Source: CAWDZK01 sp963807005
GTDB lineage: Bacteria > Actinomycetota > Actinomycetes > JACCUZ01
Assembly (NCBI GenBank): GCA_963807005.1
Contig: CAWDZK010000006.1
Span: 1 to 64,000, forward strand
Direction: 5' to 3'
DNA: 64,000 nt
Position numbers and translations under genes: made by a program. Below the pieces are notes generated by a model. It saw only the letters and a list, made by a program, of their open reading frames with translations, made no database searches and was not told the origin of the DNA. This document shows positions 16,566 through 23,961 of this stretch, one piece after another (positions within the stretch are counted from its first letter, which is position 1; every line of letters starts with the position of its first letter).

Positions 16566-17855
16566 ATGGACCCGGGTGGCGTCGTCCTCTTCACTCTCGG
16601 TGGCACGATCGCGATGGCTGGCCACGGTGGCGGCGTGGTGGGTCGACTGAGCGGCCGCGATCTGGTTGGTGCCGCCAAGCTGGACGAACGTACAGCCGTC
16701 GTTGTGCGCGATCTTCGTGCCGTGCCGAGCGCGGACCTGTCGTTCGCCGGCATTCTTGACGCCATCGATGCGGCGGATGACGCAGTAGCTGCTGGCGCCT
16801 GCGGCATCGTGCTTACGCAAGGAACTGACACGCTCGAGGAGAGCGCATTCCTCATCGACGCGGTCTGGGCACACGACGCGCCGTTCATCGTAACTGGCGC
16901 AATGCGCAACCCCACGCTGCCCGGCGCGGATGGTCCGGCGAACGTCCTCGCGGCTGTCCAGGTCGCGGCGGCACCAGAGGCTCGAGGTCGCGGGGCGCTC
17001 GTCGTGTTCAATGACGAGATCCACGCCGCGAGACATGTCCGCAAGTCACACAGCGCGAGTACCGCCACCTTTACCTCTCCTGATCTCGGTCCGATCGGCC
17101 ATGTCGTTGAGGGTGTTCCACGTTTCCTCGCACGGGTGCCACGTCATCCCCCCATCGCCGGGTTCTCGCGGACTGATCTTTCCGCGACCAGGATCGCGCT
17201 CTACACGACGACGTTCGACGACGACGGCCTGCTGCTTGACGGCATCGCGGACACTCACAACGGACTTGTGGTCGCGGGATTCGGTGTCGGTCATGTTCCA
17301 GGTGCCCTCGCGCCCGTGCTGGGCAAGCTGGTCGCCACGATGCCAGTGGTGCTGACGTCCCGTACCGGTGCGGGTTCGGTGCTCACCAACACGTACGGCG
17401 CCATCGGTTCCGAACGTGACCTGCGTGAGCGAGGCTTGATCGGCGGTGGGTTTCTCCACCCGTACAAGGCTCGGATCTGGCTGCGCATACTCGTCGCGGC
17501 AAGCGCTGGACAGACGAAATCGCGTCCAGCTTCGCCGAGTTCGGCTAGCCCGGCCGACCAGCCGAGGTGTCCCCGGGCCATGCGCTCATTCGGACCCCCA
17601 CTGCCCTTCGGCCCTGAACCGACAGCACGACTTGAGCGCTTGCGCCGTCCTCAGTCTGCCTGGGTTACGGAAGGCCATTGCATGACAACGTCCTGTCATG
17701 CCGCCGAGAGTGGTCACTCCGCCGCGTGCACGGCGCATCCCCGCCTGACCCATCGGGTCTACGAGAGACGCGACGCCGTAGCCATCACCCGGCGGACGCG
17801 GTCAAACCCTTCCACGGAACGCACTCCCTTGTCGTGGAACGACATCAGCACTTGA
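16566..17855 (+). CDS. Asparaginase family protein with shifted C-terminus
   Basis: ATG 16566. Residues 1-317 form a type I/II L-asparaginase: the first catalytic Thr segment FTLGGTIAM, the second VLTQGTDTLEESAF with the Thr-Asp pair, then ADGPANVLAAVQVA, and the C-terminal domain ending GGGFLHPYKARIWLRILVAA. It would hydrolyse Asn to Asp and ammonia. After that the frame departs from the family. One base out, the sequence encodes IASSFAEFG and a TAG at 17546-17548, the expected asparaginase end. A single-base loss near 17510 therefore replaces the last ten residues by about 110 unrelated ones. The enzyme core is complete, so activity may survive. Confidence 0.8.
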   Translation: MDPGGVVLFTLGGTIAMAGHGGGVVGRLSGRDLVGAAKLDERTAVVVRDLRAVPSADLSFAGILDAIDAADDAVAAGACGIVLTQGTDTLEESAFLIDAVWAHDAPFIVTGAMRNPTLPGADGPANVLAAVQVAAAPEARGRGALVVFNDEIHAARHVRKSHSASTATFTSPDLGPIGHVVEGVPRFLARVPRHPPIAGFSRTDLSATRIALYTTTFDDDGLLLDGIADTHNGLVVAGFGVGHVPGALAPVLGKLVATMPVVLTSRTGAGSVLTNTYGAIGSERDLRERGLIGGGFLHPYKARIWLRILVAASAGQTKSRPASPSSASPADQPRCPRAMRSFGPPLPFGPEPTARLERLRRPQSAWVTEGHCMTTSCHAAESGHSAACTAHPRLTHRVYERRDAVAITRRTRSNPSTERTPLSWNDIST

Positions 17856-18141
17856 TCGTCCCCCGGGTCCAGTGCAGCGGCTTCCCTCCACATCGCCCGT
17901 TCCGCCTCACGCCAGTTGGCGCGTTCTTGCGCGGTGACGTCGACGAAGCCGGCCCCCTCCAACCCGCCGCGTAGGTCAACCCTCCGCAGGCGTTCCGGCA
18001 CGGCCTTGTCGTGGGGGCCGACTGCTTCCCAGCAGGTCAGCACCACACGACCACCCGGACGCAGTATCCGCCCGATCTCGGCGTACGCCATCGCCGGAGC
18101 ATGCGGGAACTGGATCGCATCAACGAGGACGACTGCAGAGC
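17759..18141 (-). pseudogene. C-terminal remnant of a class I methyltransferase
   Basis: The frame reads VVLVDAIQFPHAP then EIGRILRPGGRVVLTCWEAV and the acidic tail. This is motif IV to motif VI of SAM-dependent methyltransferases (DAFQF...RVLRPGGR). The N-terminal half with the SAM-binding glycine loop is missing: similarity stops near 18141 next to the toxin gene. Confidence 0.6.
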
Positions 18142-18208
18142 GACGAGCTGAACCGATCGGCGGTGCCTCTCTGGTGAGGGCTCGGTCTTGCGTCGCGAGG
18201 GCCTGCGA

Positions 18209-18490
18209 CTACATCGGCCGGTACGCGTCGCGACGGTGCTCGACGCGAAGGACGATGACTTCTTGGGCGTCCTCGTTGATGCGGTACAGCACCCGGTAGG
18301 TCCCGCGGCGAGCAGACCAGATGCCTGTGAGGTCGTCGCGGAGGGGCTTGCCGGTTCGGTGGGGGTTCGCGACCAGCGCGGTGGTGAGGAAGTCGATCAC
18401 GGCGCTGGCCACCGCCTCCGGCAGCCTCTCGGCGACGGCCCGCGCCGCGGGCGGAGTCAGGACGAGCTCGTACGGTGATTCCCCGGTCAC
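18209..18490 (-). CDS. RelE/ParE family toxin
   Basis: 93 aa. It follows the RelE fold: YELVLTPPAARAVAERLP helix, then GKPLRDDLTGIWSARRGTYR with the basic catalytic strand, VLYRINEDAQEVIVLRVEHRRDAY at the end. RelE toxins cleave mRNA in the ribosomal A site. The GTG start overlaps the antitoxin stop by 4 bp. Confidence 0.9.
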   Translation of the reverse strand: MTGESPYELVLTPPAARAVAERLPEAVASAVIDFLTTALVANPHRTGKPLRDDLTGIWSARRGTYRVLYRINEDAQEVIVLRVEHRRDAYRPM

Positions 18491-18753
18491 GCGCGAAGGC
18501 GGCGGACGGCGTCGACGCCTCGAACGACATCGCCTCGAGCGTAGGCGGCGTCCGCCTCGCGGATGTCGGCGAGAGCCGTCGGGTCGCTCAGGACGTCGAT
18601 CGTCTCTTCCAGCTGAGCGAGATCTTCGGGGCTGATCAGGACTGCAGCCGCGTGCCCGTTGCGGGTGACGATGACGCGCTCGTGCTGGTGCTCGACGCGG
18701 TCGACCACCTCACTGAGGTGGTCGCGGACTGATCGCAGCGACTCGGTGCTCAT
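18487..18753 (-). CDS. Phd/YefM family antitoxin
   Basis: 88 aa from ATG 18753. The N-terminal DNA-binding fold is typical (MSTESLRSVRDHLSEVVDRV, then RVIVTRNGHAAAVLISPEDL), and the acidic C-terminal tail would wrap the toxin. It is the first gene of the toxin-antitoxin pair and presumably represses it. Confidence 0.9.
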   Translation of the reverse strand: MSTESLRSVRDHLSEVVDRVEHQHERVIVTRNGHAAAVLISPEDLAQLEETIDVLSDPTALADIREADAAYARGDVVRGVDAVRRLRA

Positions 18754-18897
18754 GGCCACAATTGTGGCGCACGATCGCCCGGAGTTCCAGCGCGTGCGCA
18801 AAGCCGTTCGCTGGTCGAGTGCGCCGACCCCGGGGCGCACCCGGGAAGATCAATGTCACCCAGGGTAGCCAACGCGGAAAACTGTGAAAGAAACGCT

Positions 18898-18928
18898 TGT
18901 TAGCAAAATGTTAGCAAGATCGCTAACA
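18898..18928. repeat. Short direct and inverted repeats beside tRNA-Phe
   Basis: TGTTAGCAA occurs at 18898-18906 and 18909-18917, exactly 11 bp apart. TGTTAGC (18909) and GCTAACA (to 18928) form a 7-bp inverted repeat around AAGATC. The AT-rich patch is unlike the surrounding DNA and lies 46 bp from the 3' end of tRNA-Phe. It resembles integrase or excisionase arm sites at an island end, which is inference. Confidence 0.45.
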
Positions 18929-18973
18929 GAGAGTGTTCGTGTCGTCACTGCAACGCTGTGACCTGCGGGTTTG

Positions 18974-19050
18974 TGGTGGCCAGGGGCGGGGTCGAACCGC
19001 CGACCTTCCGATTTTCAGTCGGACGCTCGTACCAACTGAGCTACCTGGCC
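18974..19050 (-). tRNA. tRNA-Phe (GAA)
   Basis: 77 nt including encoded CCA. Acceptor stem GGCCAGG/CCTGGCC, D arm TAGCTCAGTTGG, anticodon loop CTGAAAA giving GAA, T arm GGTTCGACC. Its 3' end faces the accessory region to the left. Confidence 0.97.
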
Positions 19051-19221
19051 GTGCGGCCCGCCGCGCCCGGGGGCGCCACCGTGCCGCGGCGAGGCGGGGT
19101 CGGCCGCCTCGACCGGGGAGTCTAGCGGAGCGATCCGGCTGGTCCGCCCCGGCCGGCGCCGGCCGGACCTATGCTCCGAACAAGTGCCGGGTCGGGTCCG
19201 GCGCAGACGAGGGGGACGTCG

Positions 19222-21324
19222 ATGGGGACGGTGCATCCCCCTGGGTCCGGGAGCCGGCCCGGTGGGCTGACCGGCGTGGCCGGGTGGTGGCAGCGGCTGG
19301 CGCCCTGGCGGCCCGAGACCGCGGGGGACCGCGCGCTGCTGGTCCGGGTCGGCTGGGGCCGGGTCGGGCTCACCGTCGTCGGGCTGGTCGTGGCGGTCGT
19401 GACGCCCGACATCGACCCGAGCCGCGGGCACGTCGCCCTGCTGTTCCTCCTGGTCTGGCTGCCGATCGCCCTGGTGCAGCTGCTGCTCGCCCACCGCGGG
19501 ACGGGAGCCGGGCGCCGGGTGGCCAGCATCGTCCTGGACGTCGCCGCGGTCGGCATGTTCCTCGCGGTGCCGCAGCCGGCCAGCGGCGTGCTGCTCGGGT
19601 TCATGGTCTTCGTCGGCCTGCACGCCCTGCTCGACTCGTACGCCGGCGGGCTGCTCGCCACCGGGCTGTCGACCGGCGTGCTGGTGCTGGCCAGCACCGT
19701 GGGCACCGAGAGCTCGGCGGTGCTCTCGGCGCGGGAGGTGTCGGTGTTCGCCGCCGCGGCGCTGGCGATGACCGCGATGACCGGCTACGCCGCGCAGATC
19801 ATCGAGCGGGACGCCCGCGAGCTGGCCGCGTCGTACGCGCTGGCCCAGGACCAGCTGGCGCTGTCGCTGGAGTCGGCGGAGATGGGCCTGTGGCAGTGGG
19901 ACATCCCCGCCGACCGGATCGAGTGGTCCGCGGACACGCTGCGGATATACGGCCGGTCCGAGACGCCGACCGACGTGTCGTCGTTCCTCGAGCTGGTCCA
20001 CCCGGACGACCGGGACATGCTGCGGCACCGGCTGGAGCACGCGCTGACGGTCGGCGGCTCCTACCTGGTGCAGCACCGGATCCTGGTCGACGGTCGGACG
20101 CGCTGGCTGATCGGCAAAGGGCGGCTGGTCCGCGACGAGCACGGCGCCCCCCGGCGCCTGATCGGCGCGGTCACCGACGTCACCGAGCAGCGCGAGCAGG
20201 AGCTGCAGCTGGAGCGGTCCCGCCGGATGGACACGGTCAGCGGCCTGGCCGGCGGCTTCGCGCACGACTTCAACAACGTGCTCGGCGTCATCATCCTCAC
20301 CGCCGAGGTGCTGCGCCGCTCGCAGCTGGACGACGCTCAGCGGGAACGGGTCGAGTTCCTGCTCGAGGCGGCGCGACGCGGGGCCGGGGTGACCAACAAG
20401 CTGCTGTCCTTCGCCCGGCGCGAGCCCGGCCACCCGGTCGCCGTCCGGCTGGACGAGCTGGTGGCCGGCGCCGGGCCGATGCTCGAGCGGGCGCTGCGCG
20501 CCGACGTCCGGCTCGCGGTCGACGTGCCCTCCTCGGTGCCGACGGTGCTCGCCGACCCGGGATTGCTCGAGCAGGCGCTGCTGAACCTGGCGATGAACGC
20601 CCGCGACGCCATCCCGGGCACCGGCGAGGTGCGGATCTCGGCCCGGACCGCGTCCGGCGACGCGGCGCCGACCGTCGTCCTCGAGGTGGCCGACGACGGC
20701 GTCGGGATGACCGAGGACGTCGCCGAGCGGGCCTTCGAGCCGTTCTTCACCACCAAGGGACCGGACCGGGGGACCGGGCTGGGTCTCGCCTCGGTCTACT
20801 CCACCGTCACCGCGCTGGGCGGACGGGTCGAGATCGACTCGCACGTCGACCGGGGGACGACGGTCCGGCTGGTCCTGCCGACGACCGCCGCGGCGCCGCA
20901 GGCAGATACGGCGGCCGGCGCCGACCCGACCGGCGGTGCGCCCGCCCGCGTGCTGCTGGTCGAGGACGACCGCGGCATCCGGGTCACCCTGGCCGACCTG
21001 CTGACCGACCTCGGCCACCAGGTGGCGGCCGCCGCGGACGGTGCGGACGCGCTGCGCCTGGTCGAGGCGGGCTACGTCCCGGACGCGGTGCTCACCGACG
21101 TGGTGATGCCGCACCTGTCCGGCCCCGGCCTGGTGGCCGAGCTGGTCCGGCGCGGGCTGCCCGTCGACGTGGTCTACATGACCGGCGACGCCGACCGGGA
21201 CGCGCCGCAGGTTGCCGGCTCGGCCCCGGTGCTGCGCAAGCCGTTCACCGTGGCCGAGCTCACCGCGGCGCTGGCCGAGGTGCGGGCCCGGCCCCGTGCG
21301 GCTCAGCCCAGCAAGCCGGCCTGA
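19222..21324 (+). CDS. Hybrid PAS sensor histidine kinase with receiver domain
   Basis: 700 aa from ATG 19222, with GAGGGGG 7 nt upstream. Residues 35-190 hold six or so transmembrane helices, 215-335 a PAS/PAC domain (ESAEMGLWQWDI...LVHPDDRDML...GAVTDVTEQ). The H box is GGFAHDFNNVLGVI near 345, the N box LNLAMNARDAIP, then DDGVGM and GLGLASVYS. The receiver at 577-690 has LLVEDD, LTDVVMPH with the phospho-Asp near 624, and LRKPF. It would sense a membrane or cytoplasmic cue and pass phosphate to its own receiver. It lies alone between tRNA-Phe and tRNA-Asp on the opposite strand, and no DNA-binding partner is adjacent. Confidence 0.95.
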   Translation: MGTVHPPGSGSRPGGLTGVAGWWQRLAPWRPETAGDRALLVRVGWGRVGLTVVGLVVAVVTPDIDPSRGHVALLFLLVWLPIALVQLLLAHRGTGAGRRVASIVLDVAAVGMFLAVPQPASGVLLGFMVFVGLHALLDSYAGGLLATGLSTGVLVLASTVGTESSAVLSAREVSVFAAAALAMTAMTGYAAQIIERDARELAASYALAQDQLALSLESAEMGLWQWDIPADRIEWSADTLRIYGRSETPTDVSSFLELVHPDDRDMLRHRLEHALTVGGSYLVQHRILVDGRTRWLIGKGRLVRDEHGAPRRLIGAVTDVTEQREQELQLERSRRMDTVSGLAGGFAHDFNNVLGVIILTAEVLRRSQLDDAQRERVEFLLEAARRGAGVTNKLLSFARREPGHPVAVRLDELVAGAGPMLERALRADVRLAVDVPSSVPTVLADPGLLEQALLNLAMNARDAIPGTGEVRISARTASGDAAPTVVLEVADDGVGMTEDVAERAFEPFFTTKGPDRGTGLGLASVYSTVTALGGRVEIDSHVDRGTTVRLVLPTTAAAPQADTAAGADPTGGAPARVLLVEDDRGIRVTLADLLTDLGHQVAAAADGADALRLVEAGYVPDAVLTDVVMPHLSGPGLVAELVRRGLPVDVVYMTGDADRDAPQVAGSAPVLRKPFTVAELTAALAEVRARPRAAQPSKPA

Positions 21325-21343
21325 GCACGCCGGCCGGGCCACG

Positions 21344-21422
21344 CCGCTCGTCGTTGACTGGCGCGAGTCCTCGGTCTCAGGCCACGGGAAAGCGAAGACT
21401 TGCGCCAGTCGATGACGAACGG
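21344..21422. repeat. Large imperfect inverted repeat (two 30-nt arms)
   Basis: Arms at 21344-21373 and 21393-21422 match over 30 nt in inverted orientation, with five differences that are all transitions and so G-U compatible in RNA of one direction. The 19-nt loop contains AGGCCACGGGAAAG. It lies between the kinase stop and the 3' end of tRNA-Asp. It could be a bidirectional terminator or a copy of a dispersed palindromic repeat. Confidence 0.75.
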
Positions 21423-21492
21423 GGCGGCGAACGGGTGGCCGACGGTGGCGGTGGCGCTGGTGGCCACCGCGGGAGGCGGGGAGGGAGTCGGG

Positions 21493-21567
21493 CGGTCCTG
21501 ACGGGATTTGAACCCGCGGCCTCCACCTTGACAGGGTGGCGAGCACTCCAAGCTGCTCCACAGGACC
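21493..21567 (-). tRNA. tRNA-Asp (GTC)
   Basis: 75 nt, CCA not encoded. Acceptor GGTCCTG/CAGGACC, anticodon loop CTGTCAA giving GTC, T arm GGTTCAAATCC. It is 13 nt downstream of tRNA-Glu on the same strand. Confidence 0.95.
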
Positions 21568-21580
21568 TTGCTGCACTGCG

Positions 21581-21653
21581 TGCCCCCAACGGGATTCGAA
21601 CCCGTGCTACCGCCTTGAAAGGGCGGCGTCCTGGGCCACTAGACGATGAGGGC
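21581..21653 (-). tRNA. tRNA-Glu (TTC)
   Basis: 73 nt, CCA not encoded. Acceptor GCCCTCA/TGGGGGC, D arm TCGTCTAGTGG, anticodon loop CTTTCAA giving TTC, T arm GGTTCGAATCC. Co-transcribed with tRNA-Asp. Confidence 0.96.
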
Positions 21654-21796
21654 TGTGGGCCCACGGCGTCCTAGCCGTCGGGGACCCGGAAAGCATAGGG
21701 GACGCCGCCGGGGTTCACCAAAGCAGTCCATGACCCGGCGGAGACCGTCGTACCGGGCCCGGCTCGGGGCACGGTCGGCAGCCGGTCGGCGGCCGG

Positions 21797-23545
21797 TCAG
21801 GGCGAGCTCGCCGTCGGCCTCGGGGAGCCGGAGGTGGTCGACGGCGTCGGCGTGCCGCTGCGCCGCGACCCGGCGGCGGCCGGGCTCGGGGAGGCGCTGC
21901 CGGACCCGCTCGCCGCGGGCGACGGCGACGCCGACGGCGCCAGCTCGGGGAACTGCTGGCCCAGGATCCGCCGCTCGATCTTGGCCGACACCAGGCCGAG
22001 GCCGCCCAGGGTGATGTCGTCCCAGGCCTGCAGCCGGCGGGTGTCCCGGTCGAAGTACAGCACCGAGGCCCGCACCGGGGTCGGCTTCTCCTTCTCCAGC
22101 CCGCGCAGCCCGGACGCGCCGGTGGAGCCCTGGAAGAACGACAGCGTCCCGCCGGGCAGCAGGTGCTGCTCACGCCGGTGGTAGTGCCCGGACAGCACCA
22201 GCGGCACGTCGCCGTCCATCTCGGTCGCGGCCGCGCCGTCGTGCACCACCGCGACGTCGACCGGCGCGTCCGCCGGCTGCGCGCGGAGCGCCGCGTCCAT
22301 CGCCAGCCCGACCTGGCCGACGCTGGCCGGCGCCGGGGCGTCCCGGGTGTTCTTGTCCGGGGTGAACCGCGGGTCGCCCCAGCCGAGGAATCGCAGCCCG
22401 GCGACCTCCACCGCCTGGCCCTTGTCGAGGACGACGGCGTTCGGCTGGGCGGCGACCGCGGCCTGGGTGACCATCGAGTCGTGGTTGCCGCGCACCCACA
22501 CGTACGGCGCGCCCATGGTCGCGATCTGCTCGACGTAGGTGTTCTCGGCGGCGCTGCCGTGGTCGGTGAGGTCGCCGGAGTCGACGATGGCCTCGACCTT
22601 GAACTGCTTGGTCACCGACCGGATCACGTCCCACGACGCCGGGTTCAGGTGCAGGTCGGAGACGAACAGCACCCGAATCGTGGACGGGTCCGGCTGGTAC
22701 GCCGGCAGCGTGGACGTCACGTCGTAGAGCCGGGAGACGTTGGTGACCAGCTTGGCCAGCTGGTCCTCGTACTTGCCGTAGTTGGCGACGATGTCCTGGG
22801 CGTTGCCGACCACCCCGGGGGCGCTGGCCAGCAGCCCGTCGTACTCCGGCTGGTCGACCGCCTTCTTGTCGAAGGTGACCGCGGCGACCACCCCGCCCGC
22901 CAGCACCACCGAGGCGCTGACCCCGCCGGTGAGCAGCACCAGCCGCCATCGCCGCCGGAACACCAGCAGCCCCAGCAGCAGCGCGCCGAGCACCGCGGCC
23001 ACCGCCGACCGGGCCACCACGGTGATCACCGCCGACTTCAAGTCGCCGACCACCTGGGCGCCGAGGCCGTTGACCTTGGCCGGGTCGGTGAAGATCTGCC
23101 GCGCGTCGGCGGCGTTGATGCGGGTCAGCTCGATCGAGAGCCGCCACGGCCCGGCGTGGGTGTGCACCCGGAGCTCCCCGAGCGGCGGGATCGACACCAC
23201 GCTGCCGCCGTGCAGCGACGGCTCGACCGACAGCCGGGTCCGCAGCGGGCCGACCCCGGCGTCCAGGTTCCCGCCGGCGAGCAGGCCGAGCCAGCAGCCG
23301 ATCAGCCCGATCAGCACCACCTCGGTGACCAGCAGGACCCGCTTCTCCCGGGTGCCGCGCCACCAGTGCGAGGCCGCGAACCGCTGCCACCGCGGGCCGA
23401 TGGCCGCCCGGACCGCGGCCAGCCGCGCCGACGCGGGCGACTCCGCCGATCCCGCCGACGGCTCAGCGTTGTCCGACGGCTCCGCGGCGGCCGACGGCTC
23501 CGACGCCGGGGGCGGCGTCGGGGTGGCGTCGGGCGGCTCGGTCAC
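21797..23545 (-). CDS. Membrane-anchored metallophosphoesterase
   Basis: 582 aa. An acidic, Pro/Ala/Ser-rich cytoplasmic start (1-45) is followed by three transmembrane helices near 70-92, 173-195 and 203-225. The calcineurin-like phosphoesterase domain starts near 290 with all metal motifs: VSDLHLN, DSGDLTDHG, GNHDS, VVHDG and SGHYHR. A Ser/Pro-rich tail follows from about 545. It would act on an extracytoplasmic or membrane phosphoester. Upstream of the tRNA-Glu/Asp genes on the same strand with 143 bp between them. Confidence 0.9.
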   Translation of the reverse strand: MTEPPDATPTPPPASEPSAAAEPSDNAEPSAGSAESPASARLAAVRAAIGPRWQRFAASHWWRGTREKRVLLVTEVVLIGLIGCWLGLLAGGNLDAGVGPLRTRLSVEPSLHGGSVVSIPPLGELRVHTHAGPWRLSIELTRINAADARQIFTDPAKVNGLGAQVVGDLKSAVITVVARSAVAAVLGALLLGLLVFRRRWRLVLLTGGVSASVVLAGGVVAAVTFDKKAVDQPEYDGLLASAPGVVGNAQDIVANYGKYEDQLAKLVTNVSRLYDVTSTLPAYQPDPSTIRVLFVSDLHLNPASWDVIRSVTKQFKVEAIVDSGDLTDHGSAAENTYVEQIATMGAPYVWVRGNHDSMVTQAAVAAQPNAVVLDKGQAVEVAGLRFLGWGDPRFTPDKNTRDAPAPASVGQVGLAMDAALRAQPADAPVDVAVVHDGAAATEMDGDVPLVLSGHYHRREQHLLPGGTLSFFQGSTGASGLRGLEKEKPTPVRASVLYFDRDTRRLQAWDDITLGGLGLVSAKIERRILGQQFPELAPSASPSPAASGSGSASPSPAAAGSRRSGTPTPSTTSGSPRPTASSP

Positions 23546-23610
23546 AGGGTCCTGCCTACCCGATTTGCCTGTGAACCCACGGCACCGCCACGGGGCGGGA
23601 TGATCGCGGT

Positions 23611-23961
23611 GTGCTGGAGATGCCGCCGGAGCGGTTCGACGAGCTGGTCGCGCTGGCGCTGGACGAGATCCCGCCGGAGCTCACCGCGGTGATGGACAAC
23701 GTGGTGGTGCTGGTCGAGGACGAGCCGCCGCCCGACGACCCCCGCCTGCTCGGCCTGTACGAGGGGATCCCGATCACCGAGCGCGACTGGTCCTACGGCG
23801 GGTCGCTCCCGGACCGGATCACCGTCTTCCGCGGCCCGACCCTGCGGATGTGCCGTACCGAGGCCGAGGTCGTCGACGAGGTGCACATCACCGTCGTGCA
23901 CGAGGTGGCCCACCACTTCGGCATCGACGACGACCGCCTGCACGACCTCGGCTACCAGTGA
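23611..23961 (+). CDS. Metallopeptidase family protein (minimal zincin)
   Basis: 116 aa from GTG 23611. The zinc motif is VVHEVAHHFGIDDDRL near residues 98-110, at the very C-terminus, and the N-terminus reads PPERFDELVALALDEIPPEL. This is the short actinobacterial zincin family whose substrates are unknown. The stop overlaps the end of the convergent GGDEF-EAL frame by 10 bp. Confidence 0.85.
   Translation: MLEMPPERFDELVALALDEIPPELTAVMDNVVVLVEDEPPPDDPRLLGLYEGIPITERDWSYGGSLPDRITVFRGPTLRMCRTEAEVVDEVHITVVHEVAHHFGIDDDRLHDLGYQ

Noticed and set aside
18933..21674. Very long open frame (913 codons) on the plus strand over the sensor kinase
   Set aside because: It runs through three tRNA genes and is Arg/Ala/Gly-rich shadow translation of GC-rich DNA; the true gene is in another frame from 19222.
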